Of a stretch of DNA of 60,000 nt, positions 1-11,100 are shown piece by piece. The notes beneath the pieces were generated by a model, which worked only from the letters and a program-made list of their open reading frames with translations, made no database searches and was not told where the DNA came from. This DNA is from Takakia lepidozioides. Taxonomy: Eukaryota; Streptophyta; Takakiopsida; Takakiales; Takakiaceae. The stretch spans positions 39,496,001-39,556,000 of the forward strand of contig CM060731.1 in NCBI GenBank assembly GCA_030704615.1, read 5' to 3'. The position numbers were made by a program, and so were the translations under genes. Numbering within the stretch: the first letter of the stretch is position 1; the number at the start of each line of letters is the position of its first letter.

Positions 1-1237
1 CCTAATTAAGTTAAGACTAATGTCGCACTAACTATAATTAGGTTGAGACTTGCCACGTCCTCCATCTCTCACCCCCCGAGATGTGCCTAACTATTTGGTG
101 CAGTCGATCGTGGGTTCGGACTCCCGGTCGCGCGCGGTGTTGCTGAGGGCTGGGTTGGATGTGAGAGCAAAAGAGAAAGGGAGAATCGCAGGATATCTGT
201 TTTTCTGTGAGAAATTGTTGGTAGAGGAGCGTCGGTGAGGATGATTTGGTAGGGCCAGGGCTGCGGGGGAGGAGCAGCCCTAGGCTGTATATGAATTCTT
301 GACTTGTGGTCTCGTGGGGTGAGAGGCGGGGTGAGGAGTGATGCGAGGGGAGGAGGAAGGGGAGGAAGGAGTGAGCGATATGCTTGTTGGAATTGGAGTC
401 GTTGCGAATAGCCGATGAGGCTGGTTGATGGTGAGATTGGTTATGTCGTCTGTTTTGTATTGGATTCATCGAGCTGCGCTGCTGTTTCCTGGTTGTATTT
501 GTCTGCCTCGGCTTGAAGGATGTTCATGTTGCCCATTCTCACATCTGGTTTTAGAATTCACTTGGATCTCTCCTCTGCCCTCTCATAGGGCAATGCAAGT
601 ATAATTAAAGGGTACGTGATACTCTTAAGCGCCTCTCGTCTATGCTCTTCCTCTCATCAATATGGTGGTCATTGCTCTATTTTTCCTTCCTCCTTGCTTG
701 CATGCAAGGAGGAATTCGTGCTGTCCTTTAGTTGTTTAGGGGGTTGTTGTACCCAACTCCGAAATATTCAGTAAAGCTATGCGGGCTGCAGATTTGAAGC
801 CCATTTGTTCAATGTTGGAAGCTGGATCTGAGTGGACACTGAATGGAATCATTGTTGTGCTTGAAAACCTTCCGGGCTGATGCAAAGTCCTGGAGAAAAC
901 TAGTGCTCACTCTCGGTTGGCTCTAATTTTTCTGCAGTCTTGTGAATTGATGCGGTCTGTCCATTTTGACACCCATGTTATTTACAATTTCAGTTGGCTG
1001 TCTGGCTCATGTGATGTTGGGGGATGTTGTACACCTCATTATGGAGACAGCTATCCTGAGTACCAAACTGATTTATGCTTGATTCCTAGTTGTCGCTGCC
1101 AGGGCTTTTTGTCATATTTGGATCTTCTCTGTGGCAGTCTCTGTGTGTCTATCTGTGCAGAAGTCCGACACCCCACATTGCAAATGTGTCGTGTCTCTTG
1201 CAGGGGTTAGGCAGTAGCTTTCTTGCAATCTACAGCC
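1..1237. other. Upstream/5' leader region, no gene recognised
   Basis: No convincing protein is visible on either strand. Open frames at 38-469 (-) and 917-1320 (+) are low-complexity, lack domain character and look accidental. The segment probably contains the promoter, 5' untranslated exon(s) and first intron of the SET-domain gene, because a plausible acceptor (ttgcag, about 1197-1202) lies just before the first good coding exon at 1238. There is no TATA box I would defend. Confidence 0.4.
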
Positions 1238-2122
1238 ATGACTTCCTCACAACCAAGTGGCTCTGGAAGAGATGCCAGCAGTATCGCCAGGAGGAGAGAA
1301 CCAGGGGATGCTCAACCTAGGTCCCCTAGACATACTGGCAAGAGAATGAGATGTAGCAGCCGGAGCCATAGCGAATCTGGAACTGGAAGGAGAGAGGACG
1401 GAGATGAGGTGGTTTCTCCAAGAAAGAAGAAAGAATGGCAGGGGAGGCGAAGCCCTAACCATTCATTCACCAGTGCATATGCTGTGAAGGTGCGAGCAGA
1501 TTGCACCAGACTGTTGCAAAGATCATTTGACCAATCCAAACAGGGGTACAACCCTGCAGTGCTCAAAGCAGCATTTCAAGGTCAATTTGGTTATGAATTG
1601 GACTACAAAGCTGCAGGTTTTCCAAAGCTCTCTATGTTTCTGGAGGCCATGCCTGATGTTGTCAGAATTGAAACCAATCCTAATACTCGACAACCCCTCC
1701 TGTACCCTAGCAAAGCTCCCTTCAATCCAAGTAGGACTTCTGAGCCTCAAAGAGATATGAAGCACCCATCTTCCAAGATACCTTTGTCTTTTGCCCAGCA
1801 GCTTACTGCGGACCTTCAAGTGCTGTTGCATGAAAATAAAGGCTACCATGTTGAAGAACTTTTGAAACCAAAATTTCACCGCCGGTTTGGTTATGCATTG
1901 GATTACCAAGCTGCTGGTTTTCTGTCATTCACTGCACTCCTGGATACTATGCCAGAGCTCATCGAAATTGGGACTGCAAGCAAAGGACACAAAGGGATGC
2001 CTCAGCAGTGCAATCCCCCTCCAGCCATGGTTTCCAAAATGCAGAGGTGCACAGCCTCATCTACCTCTACATTCAACAGATGTCCTTATGCAGAAGCCTG
2101 TTGGGTTGTCCTTACTTCGTAG
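1238..2122 (+). CDS. Exon block with tandem LOTUS/OST-HTH domains
   Basis: From the ATG at 1238 the frame is open to 2122. Residues 1-75 are basic and Ser/Arg-rich (nuclear-localisation-like RKKK near residue 62). Two LOTUS-like winged-helix repeats follow at about residues 82-144 and 184-244. Both carry the pattern 'FGYxLDYxAAGF', then 'L..MP(D/E)(V/L)(V/I)xI'. LOTUS/OST-HTH domains are known from RNA-regulatory proteins (Oskar, TDRD5/7, MARF1) and bind RNA, including G-quadruplexes, or helicase partners. The frame closes at 2122, so a donor should lie before that; several GT sites are possible (for example after 'CAGAG' near 2045) and I cannot choose. The upstream TTG-initiated extension (1223) is not needed. 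Confidence 0.7.
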   Translation: MTSSQPSGSGRDASSIARRREPGDAQPRSPRHTGKRMRCSSRSHSESGTGRREDGDEVVSPRKKKEWQGRRSPNHSFTSAYAVKVRADCTRLLQRSFDQSKQGYNPAVLKAAFQGQFGYELDYKAAGFPKLSMFLEAMPDVVRIETNPNTRQPLLYPSKAPFNPSRTSEPQRDMKHPSSKIPLSFAQQLTADLQVLLHENKGYHVEELLKPKFHRRFGYALDYQAAGFLSFTALLDTMPELIEIGTASKGHKGMPQQCNPPPAMVSKMQRCTASSTSTFNRCPYAEACWVVLTS

Positions 2123-5100
2123 TATAGCTTTAGGATCATAATCAGCACTGGTGAGCATTTAACTAATCATGATACATTTCAGCTTCACTATACCTTTAGT
2201 ATAAGAGAGTCGAGCTAGATCTTGTCGGATCATGTTCTGAGGTTAGTCTAAGGATTCTAATAAGACTTTGCTAATGGCTATGGGTTACGGTGATTTAGTA
2301 GGTCCTATGCGCCATCTGATTCAGTGCAACTCACCAGCAGTTCAGTCTCCAATTGCTAACCAGGTTTTAGGTTAACAGACCAAAGTTGGAATCTATTAGA
2401 TTGTTTGATAAATGGCCTGCTTGCTATAGTGGTTCATGTAAGCCCCTTGAAGTTTTGTAACATTTTCAGCTCTGTTGTTTACAGAATGCTAACCCGTTTG
2501 ACCTAGACTCCGTGTTGCATTTGATACGAATTTCTTCTAAGGGGTATCAGTAAACAGTCAAGCATTTCTTCTCTATGGGACTACCGTTGCATTCTGTTAT
2601 TTGAGCTCTTTGTAAGCAATAGAAAAATGGACTCACTTGAAACACCTTCTGTTGATTTGTTGGAGCACACTAGAGGATCTCCCACACAGCAAATTGACAT
2701 GTGTATAATACACATAACAGGCAAGATTCCATTGGAGGCAGTCGACACTTCAGCAACAGGCATGAGACTAGGGACAAGACACATTTCACAAGCAGCAGAG
2801 CGACACGAGGAAGAAGCTCGCACAGTAGGAGCCCCACTAGTTCAGAACAGCGACACACGAGGCACTGGGCCCAGCACTGGCAGAGTGTGACCCCCAGAGC
2901 GCGGTATGTGGAGGAAGGGACTTACTTTTCGTGTCCACTCCCTTCAAATACTTTCAAATTGCTTGAGAATCACATGTCAAACACTGCAAGTCGAAAATTG
3001 TACTTGTTTGAGCTAGATGATTGACAACAGGCTGATTTTGGTTTCATTGATGTTGATTGGTCCATCTTCAGGCACATTAGTGAAAACCCTTCCTGTAATG
3101 ATAGTCATGAGACTACGGACAACACACTTTTCCAAAGCAAGAGAGGGACAGGAGGAAGGAGCTTGCACAGTACCAGCCCCACCTGCTCAGAATCTCGACA
3201 CAGGAGGCACCGGCAAAGTGTGAGCCCCAGAGGACGGTAAGTGAAGGAAGGCACCTACTTGTGTCTACTTGTGTCCACTTCCTTCAAGTTGTTATAAATT
3301 GTTTGAGCTTGAGTGTAGGCACAGTGACCTTTGCTTACAAGAGGCTGCTTTTGGTTTCACAGATCAGTCTGCAGGCACACTAGTGACTATCCTGGCTGTA
3401 TGCGGAAGCCACCAAGGCTGGTGGAAAGCTTAGAAACGAGGAATAAAGTGGCACAGTCTCCAAATGTTTCTTTGGGAAGAGAAGAACACCATGGGTCATA
3501 CCTCAGCAGATCCACCACCTCTGCTAGCACACATTCTAGAGGGGAGTTTGACAGGCCCAATGCAACACAGGAGCCCAACACATTTTCAAGTATCTCGAAG
3601 GTCAAAATACCTGTCAGTGGTGTGTCAGTTAGGGCCTCCCCAGATGTGGAGCTTTGTGCACCTTTGGAGAGGAAAGCTGGAGATGGCTGCAGTCCGGATA
3701 TCACCCGCATGATCTCCCCAGCTCGGAAGCCTTTGGTGGAATCTGAGAGTTTGAATAGTTTTCCTCCGTTGGTGGTGATTGGAAGGCTGGCAGTTGGAAG
3801 TGGGAGTCCATCCTCACTCCCAGAGGTTCAGTTTGCAACTGAGTCTGAGTCAGGTGTGTCTTGTTAATGTTGTTGATGCTACTATGGATGGAGGCATGTA
3901 AATTCCTTTTCCCTGGCTTTTCATCCCTCTTCATGGTTTGGTTGTTGGTCTCTCCCTTGCTTGGTGGTTTAGTGGGGGATGGTTTCAAAGTTGTCCATTG
4001 GCATCTTTTTTCTTTCACTGAAGTCCACTGTACCTCTGGATAAACATTCAGTGCTTTTGACAACCTGAAAAGTCATCTTTCTCTCAAGGTGCATCAGGTC
4101 TTTAGGCTTGTGCGTGGGATCCACCGGCAACGCTCTGATTGGACATGCATTTGTGGACGTAGGGGTCCTAGTATACTCTAGATAAGATATATGGGTTTGG
4201 ATATCAGGATACCTGTAATCTACAGTCCATCCCACAACAATACTTCCCTATTCTTTACTGTTGGTTCCTTGAGCACTGTGTTTCTCAAGAATGTGATGGA
4301 TTTTAGATGGTAGTACCAATTTAGCTGTGAATGTCATTTTCTGCCTTCGAGTACTGGACACATCTTGCTCATGTGGACACGGGGTTGGCAGTGTTTGCAA
4401 GAATACAATGTAAGTGGGTTCTAACTCTGTATCTCATTATGAAGACCCCGCAGGCATGCACCCCATTGAAAGCACACGGATCAACATCCCAACAGCAGTC
4501 AAAAGTTGCTTCTCCACTGATAAGAGGACATCGGGTCAGCAGACAGAAGAGGATGTAGACTGGCTGACTCTCACTGTCAGACCTCCCCCAAAACCGTGTG
4601 TACAGCTTCCAGATGGCCTTGGGGGCAGAGACCTCACACTTGGTCTCAGTGGGCCAGTGGTGCCAAAGCTGTTTGGGGTAGAACTCTACTGGGACACAAC
4701 ATGTCAACCTGAAGTTTGCAAAATGGTGGAAAGAGCAGCATGTTTGGATCTTGTACCGCCTTCAAATCCCTACCTGTCAGCTACGGATGTGGAAAAGTGG
4801 GCACCCAAGTCAGTGGATGTTGGGAATGAGAGTGCAACCAACGAAGAGATAGACCAGAGACCCGTTTGCATCTGGAGAGAAAGAGGGGTAGGCTGCTCTT
4901 CAAGCCTGCTGTCCCCAGCCCTCCCTTTGGCAGCAGGTGTTGGCTCACTGTCGATGATAAGCTGTATTGAGGAGGAGAGTGCAGACAGGCTACCAGAAGA
5001 ATTACCATTATGTGCAGGCCCAGGGGTACAAGATAGCAACATTCCCCATGTGTCTGATTTATTGAGGTCTTTGAACCAAGCATCTCTCTCACAACACGAA

Positions 5101-8100
5101 GCTCCATCTTGTTCCTTGTGGAGCCCTTCAAATGGTACACCTGGGGAGCCTCTTCATTCGAGTCAGTCACGTGTATTAGCCTCCTTCCTCACAGGCGAAT
5201 CAGTTGATGAAGACAATTCAAGTAGTAAATGCGACAGTGCAAAAGAAAAACAGGGGCCTCCACCTTCCCATGAAAGTAGGTCGAGCATGGAAGTTTCATT
5301 TTCTCAAGATCAAGCAGCTTCGCCAGTCCATGCTCCTCTGACCTTGGTTTCTCAGCCAAAGCGTAGCCTACCCACTGGCCAAAAGTCTTCACCACAACTG
5401 AAGTATGGGTTGAAGTCATGCTCCCCTCTGGTGGCTCACATGGACAAATTTCCTGACAGGAGTGAGGAGAGCTCCCCGACAGAGTACACAAGCCCTGAAC
5501 CCAGCAATGGTGCTGTGGGTAGTCCTGATGAAGTGGTGGACTCACAAAGCAAGCAGATGCTGGAATCTGGAAGGGCATCTCCAGCCAAGCGGGCCTCAGT
5601 GGCCCACAGGAGTCCTCCAGTGGCTCTCCTAAATGCAGGAAACCCCATTTGCTGTGAAGGTAGGCTTCACCAGGGCCTTGACAAAGGAGTTTCCATGGGC
5701 TATCCAAATCCCTCTTCATCACGAGGAAACTCCTCTGGTTCTTCAAGTGATAAGGGTCTGCCTTGTGAGGAAGCAACTGCAGATTCTAAACCTGATCCTC
5801 CTCTCAGGTGGTCACCAGGTATCGCTGCAATGAACAGTCTAAGTGTGCCATCGGCTCCTCGTCCAAGGCTCTCTAAGTATAAAATGTGGTCTTTTGCCGG
5901 CAGTGAACCTGGTGCTGGGTCTTCAAGCAAGGGTCTCCCCTCCAGTATGAATCACAGACAGACTGAGCCATGTCACTATGTGGAGGCCATGCCCTCCAAC
6001 CTGGAGTGGACGAGCACAAGGCATAAAGAGAGATATGAGGAAGATAAATGTGGTAATCTCCGGGTTGTAGTTGACCTTGTTGATAGTGACAATGAAGCTG
6101 CAGAAGGGCACTTGGTTGATGGAATGGTTAAGGGTAGAGCTCAGCAGAATGTCCAGTGGCAAGTGCCCCAATCTGGCAAGGTGTGCTATCTCCTCTGTCT
6201 TGTTTGCCCTTTATAAACTACATACGTAGGATCAGTTTGGAGGGGGGGGTTTCTGGTTGTTGTGTTTTGGAAAATTGACTCTTAGATGTTGCTTGCTATT
6301 GTTGGGGAAGAGCTCGTAGCAGGACTGAAGGGGTTGGACAAATGGAGAGCAAAATGGGCCCGTAGCCTTGGTAATTGACGAAGAATATAATTTTGTAGTG
6401 TAGTACAACTGATCAGAAATAGATTCAAGGAGCATCATACCTTTCAGAATTGTGGCAAAATATGTGGCTCCTCAACATACTGCAGCAACCCTCTGGTCAA
6501 TGTGCTGTATTCTACATGAGGCATTTGTGCTGTTGCTCAGAAAAAAGAGAAGTAGCGTACTTAGTACAACTGACAGTTGTCTTGAAAGCTACCTATGCCT
6601 TTCTATTAGTAAACACACGAGTTTGGTGCAGGAGGGTGACGTGAAAGTGCTTCCTGCTGCCAAAACGGCCTCATTTGTGGACCTCTCAGATAGTGGAAGC
6701 CAGACATCAGACAGTGAGGACCATTGCAGAACATTTGAGATTCAACAATTTGCTGCAGACCTGGTAGCCAGGGGAAGGAGAGGCAAAGATGTTGCTGTTA
6801 AGGCTAGTGAGAGAGAGGAAGAAGAGGTTATAGTGGGACCCTTGATACATCAGGGTTTACCTATAGAGGTGAGAGTTGGCTCTCCACATTCACTGGGTGA
6901 GGAAAAACTGGCAGTACCTATCTGCCCCAGTCCAAGTACTAGCAGGAGATCAAACCGTAAGGTGAGGAGGCTGATCATTGATGAGGATGAAGAGGTAGAG
7001 ACACCAAGGACTCTAGCTCCCATTCCAGAAAGCGATGAAGAGGCAAGCACTCTTTCAGGGAACTACGTAAGGAAGCAAGCAGATGAAGTGGAAGAAGATT
7101 TGGTTTGTCCTGACTGGACCCCTGGGATAAAATGTGATATGTGCGATAAAGGCCCATCACTTTCACTTGGTGGGTGGTATTCATGGTGCTGTGGGGAACC
7201 AACGCAAGACTGCACATGCTCTCTAGAGGAACAAGCGTGAGCTTTCTGTTTTTGCTTTCTTCCCCCCTTCAAAAGAGTCTGCCAGCTTTCTCAGACACAC
7301 CTTCAACTCAATGAAGTTTAGGATTGTACTCCTCACCCTGTTGAGGTCTTGGCCTTCTCTGTGTGCTATGCAGAGTACAAGGTGGACTCCTTTGCCAGAC
7401 ATATTTATTGCTTTGAAGTACCTAGTTCAACTTGATCAAATGGCTGATTTCGAAGCAGCTTAGTTTCTAAGACATGCGAGTGAAGTGTGGTTTCTGTGTA
7501 TGTGTGTAGTATGAAGAAGAAGCTTCTGAAGTGGAAGGGTGGGAAAAAGTGGACAAAAAAAGACCCTCCTTACCTGTGGAGTGGCAAGGTTCATAGGCTC
7601 TGTGCCCTCTGGTCCTGTGAGGTAATGTCGATGTCTTGAACAGTTTTTTCTGCCAGACACTTGTGTGCTCGCTTACCATGGGGAACTTTAGTATGCTGAA
7701 AGATGAATAACCCACCCAGCAACTTCTTACCTAAGTACCTTTAAAAGAAGAGCAGTTGGGTTTCTGTGCTGCTCCAGGTCTATGAGGGAGATGGGTCCCT
7801 CCGGATGGAGATGCAGATGAGTGCGGTTCAGCGTTCTCAAAAAATCGTAAGCACAGACTTTTAGCTTTCTGACTTCATGATGCATTTGCATTATGGTTGA
7901 TCCAATTTTCCACTTTCATACATGTTTCCTTCCCAATGTGTCTAGTGGGCGTTTGAAAAGTTGAAAAGATGTCTGATGTACAAAGTAGTGATGAGCATCA
8001 AACCTTAGTCTTAACTTGTTTTCACAACCTAAAATGTCCTTCACCGTTGAATGTCCCCAAATTGAAGTCTGGTATTGACCTTAACTTGACACATGCTTGT

Positions 8101-11100
8101 GTTGGTTGGACAGAAATGCTCAGATCCTGAGTGCCGCGGTTATGGAGCAACACTGGGTTGCCGGGTGAGAAGGTGCAGAAAGAACTTTCACTATCCATGC
8201 GTTGACAAGCTGGCAGCGACACTCCGTGTTCGCATGTGGGAGGGCGTGAAATTGCCCATTGCCTGTGAGGCCCACCGTCATGTTGATAAGAGTTGCCTTG
8301 ACGCCAAATCTTGTCCTGTGAAAAAAAAAAAATCCTTGAAAAGTGGTGGGTATCTAACTTCAGTTTTTGAGGTTCAACGTCCTGAGGATTGCATGCTTAA
8401 CATAGTTCAGTGCAATTAATTTGGTTTGGGAGATGCACATGCAATTTCTGCCAATGTAACTGATGTCGATGGCTGATGGACCAAAAGGTTCGGGAGTGGA
8501 GGGAGTTCGTGGGTTTGAACAGGAGCCCAAAGGTTTGGAGATTAGGGAGAAGAAAAGGAGGAAGCATGAGGTGGTGGTTGTTGGTAGTAAAGGGTCAATG
8601 CCGGAGCAAAGGGCTTCGACGGGTGTCCCAGTGGTTGATCTTAGTGAGGACAGGAGCCCTGTTTGCCAACCACATGCACAATGCCAAGTCTCCAACTCCA
8701 GCAGACCTCCTTCAGCTGTGTCAGCACATTTCTGCAGCCAAAGAGGCAGGTCGGAGGTAGAGGTGATGGATACCCCCAACAGGTATGGCCATATCTGGTC
8801 TGTCTGAAAACTTGTTCAGTGGGTGATAGGGCAAGACTGATCTATTCAATTCCTAGTGGTGCGTGCACATGTGCTTGAGGGACTGGGTGTCTTGCTACGT
8901 ATGCGCCGGGAGGAGCATTGCTTTGATCAATGGGCATGTGTTCATTCTAGTGACGACTGAAGGTCGGAGACTAGTTTTAGCATAGAGCGGGAATAGTATG
9001 CCATAGTGCCACATCGTCGTCGCCATGTTTTGTCGCCATGTCATCAACGTCATTTTTTTGGGAACCTGCCCGAACTGCCTGAAAAAACCAAAAATAACTT
9101 CTTGAGCTGTCTGAAGCTTTTGGAACTTGCTAAACGGTGTTTAGGTGTTTAGTCCTCTGATAATGGTCTGACAGATACAGAGAGAATGTACTCGTAAGGC
9201 ATTGTTTGCTCAGTGCTGTAGCCTTGTGGCCATCGACCCTGTGTGCAGTTTTGTGAGGAACAAAAGGAAGTAGATGCTAGCTTTGTGAGGGTCTCACTCC
9301 AGTAGCGTGACTTACCTTGGTAGAGATAATTAGTTCGGGTTTTCGAGATATCCCTTCACACAAACATGAACTTGCTGTGTGTGATCTGCCCACTCCAATA
9401 GGGCCAGGGCTTTAGGCTCAGCCTCAAGATTCCCACCCTGAGTTAGAATTTCAGTCTAGTGCAGAGTAAGAGAGAGAGACAAGACTCCATGCCGACCCTC
9501 CGAGGGAACTGTCACTGGCGCTGGATTGCATAGCCAGAGAGGGCAACAAACACTCACAATTGACAAACTGGCCCAGACATCAAACCTGAGGGTGCCTACA
9601 GTTGGTGTCTGTGGAAAATCATCCAAGCAGACAAACAAAGCAACTGGTGTACACTGCCCAGGAAACAAGACGAGGGCTGAACCTGACATAAGAGCTATGG
9701 TCGATGCTTGCCGCCCTGTGGCACCTGCATTCGTGCCTGAGGCATTGCTAGAGGCTATTGACATTGGATGATGTCTGCTCTAACAGCTGAGGTTAGATGA
9801 TTACTAAGATGCATACAACTAGCTTCCAACTTCTCCAAGAACTTCTAGCTACTTCGCAAACAGAGTCAGGCTTGATGATTTGCCATGAGGCCGAGGGGAA
9901 AACATATGTTGGATCAAATGGGCCCCAAAATTTGGATCTTTCAGTTTGACTTGTTCCTTATCTCTCAATCCAAATGGTGCCACAGAATGGCCACAAGGCT
10001 ACGGCAAACAACGTCTTATGAGTACAATCTCAATCCAAATGGTGGTGCCACAGAATATTAGGATTAAGGTGGTGTTGCTTCCATAGGAAAGCTACAGTTT
10101 CAGAGTTGGCTGCAGCTTTCTCGGGGCAGGTGTCCAGACTGACAGGGCCCTGTGGACGTTAGCTCACACAGTTGCGAGTATGGCTCAAGCAGGCTGCTAA
10201 CTCTTCCAGAGCCGGTTTAGAAACACCAACCCGATATTACAATGGTCCTTGAGCCCGAATGATAAGCTGGTGCTACATTAAGGTCTACCATTGACATCAG
10301 GCTACCAGGGTTTTCCCAATAAAAGTTCTGCCCGGCAGCAGAGAAACAGCCGAATCAAAGACAACCCATGAATCTCCTGGCATCTCCCCTCGAATTTGAA
10401 TGAAGCCCTGAGCACCATATAGAGACAAAAGCGATCATGGGCTTCAGGGTGGAGGGTGGGAAAGCAAAACCTTACAGAAAACATGAACAAAAGACCACAC
10501 AAGCTACTGGTCTCACAACGCTCAAGCCTTTCTGCCACCCCAGGTGCCTACAGTTGGTGGCTGTGGAAAATCATCCAGGCAGACAAACAAAGCAACTCGT
10601 GTACACTGCCTAGGAGACAAGACGGGGGCTGAACCTGGCATAAGAGCTATGGTTGATGCTTGCCGCCCTGTGGCGCACCTGCATTCCTTCCTGAGGCATT
10701 GCTGGAGGCTAGAGACACTGGAAGATAAGGCACGCAGAATCAGCAATCTTCGCCTCCATGATCAGAAGGGTCGTTTCTCAGCCGCCTCAACCTCCCACAG
10801 GCACAGGCATTCTAAAACCCCACTTGAACGTGGCGTTGATAAACACCTGTTCTTCCCTGCAGCAGAGCCAAAAGACCATCCCTCTTGCAAAATCCCGATT
10901 GACATCTGCCACACAGAATTCCCTCCACCATGTAGAAACAAAAGCATAAATAACACAATCATGAGCTGTGGTTGTGGGTATGTCATTGGATTTAGGGAGG
11001 GCTTGAAAGCATTCTCTTCGTAATTGCAACAAGTAGGGGTTGTATGGATGCATGTTGCTAAAGGTGTCTCAATGCGTGTCTTGGCGATCACTGCAGAAGG

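Noticed and set aside
38-469. 143-aa minus-strand open frame at the left edge
   Set aside because: Composition is Ser/Pro/His-rich without domain or splice support; it looks like the reverse of a non-coding leader.
10544-11023. 159-aa plus-strand frame in the SET-gene intron
   Set aside because: It covers the duplicated 170-bp repeat, and the repeat's other copy reads a different, shorter frame, so it is not conserved as protein.
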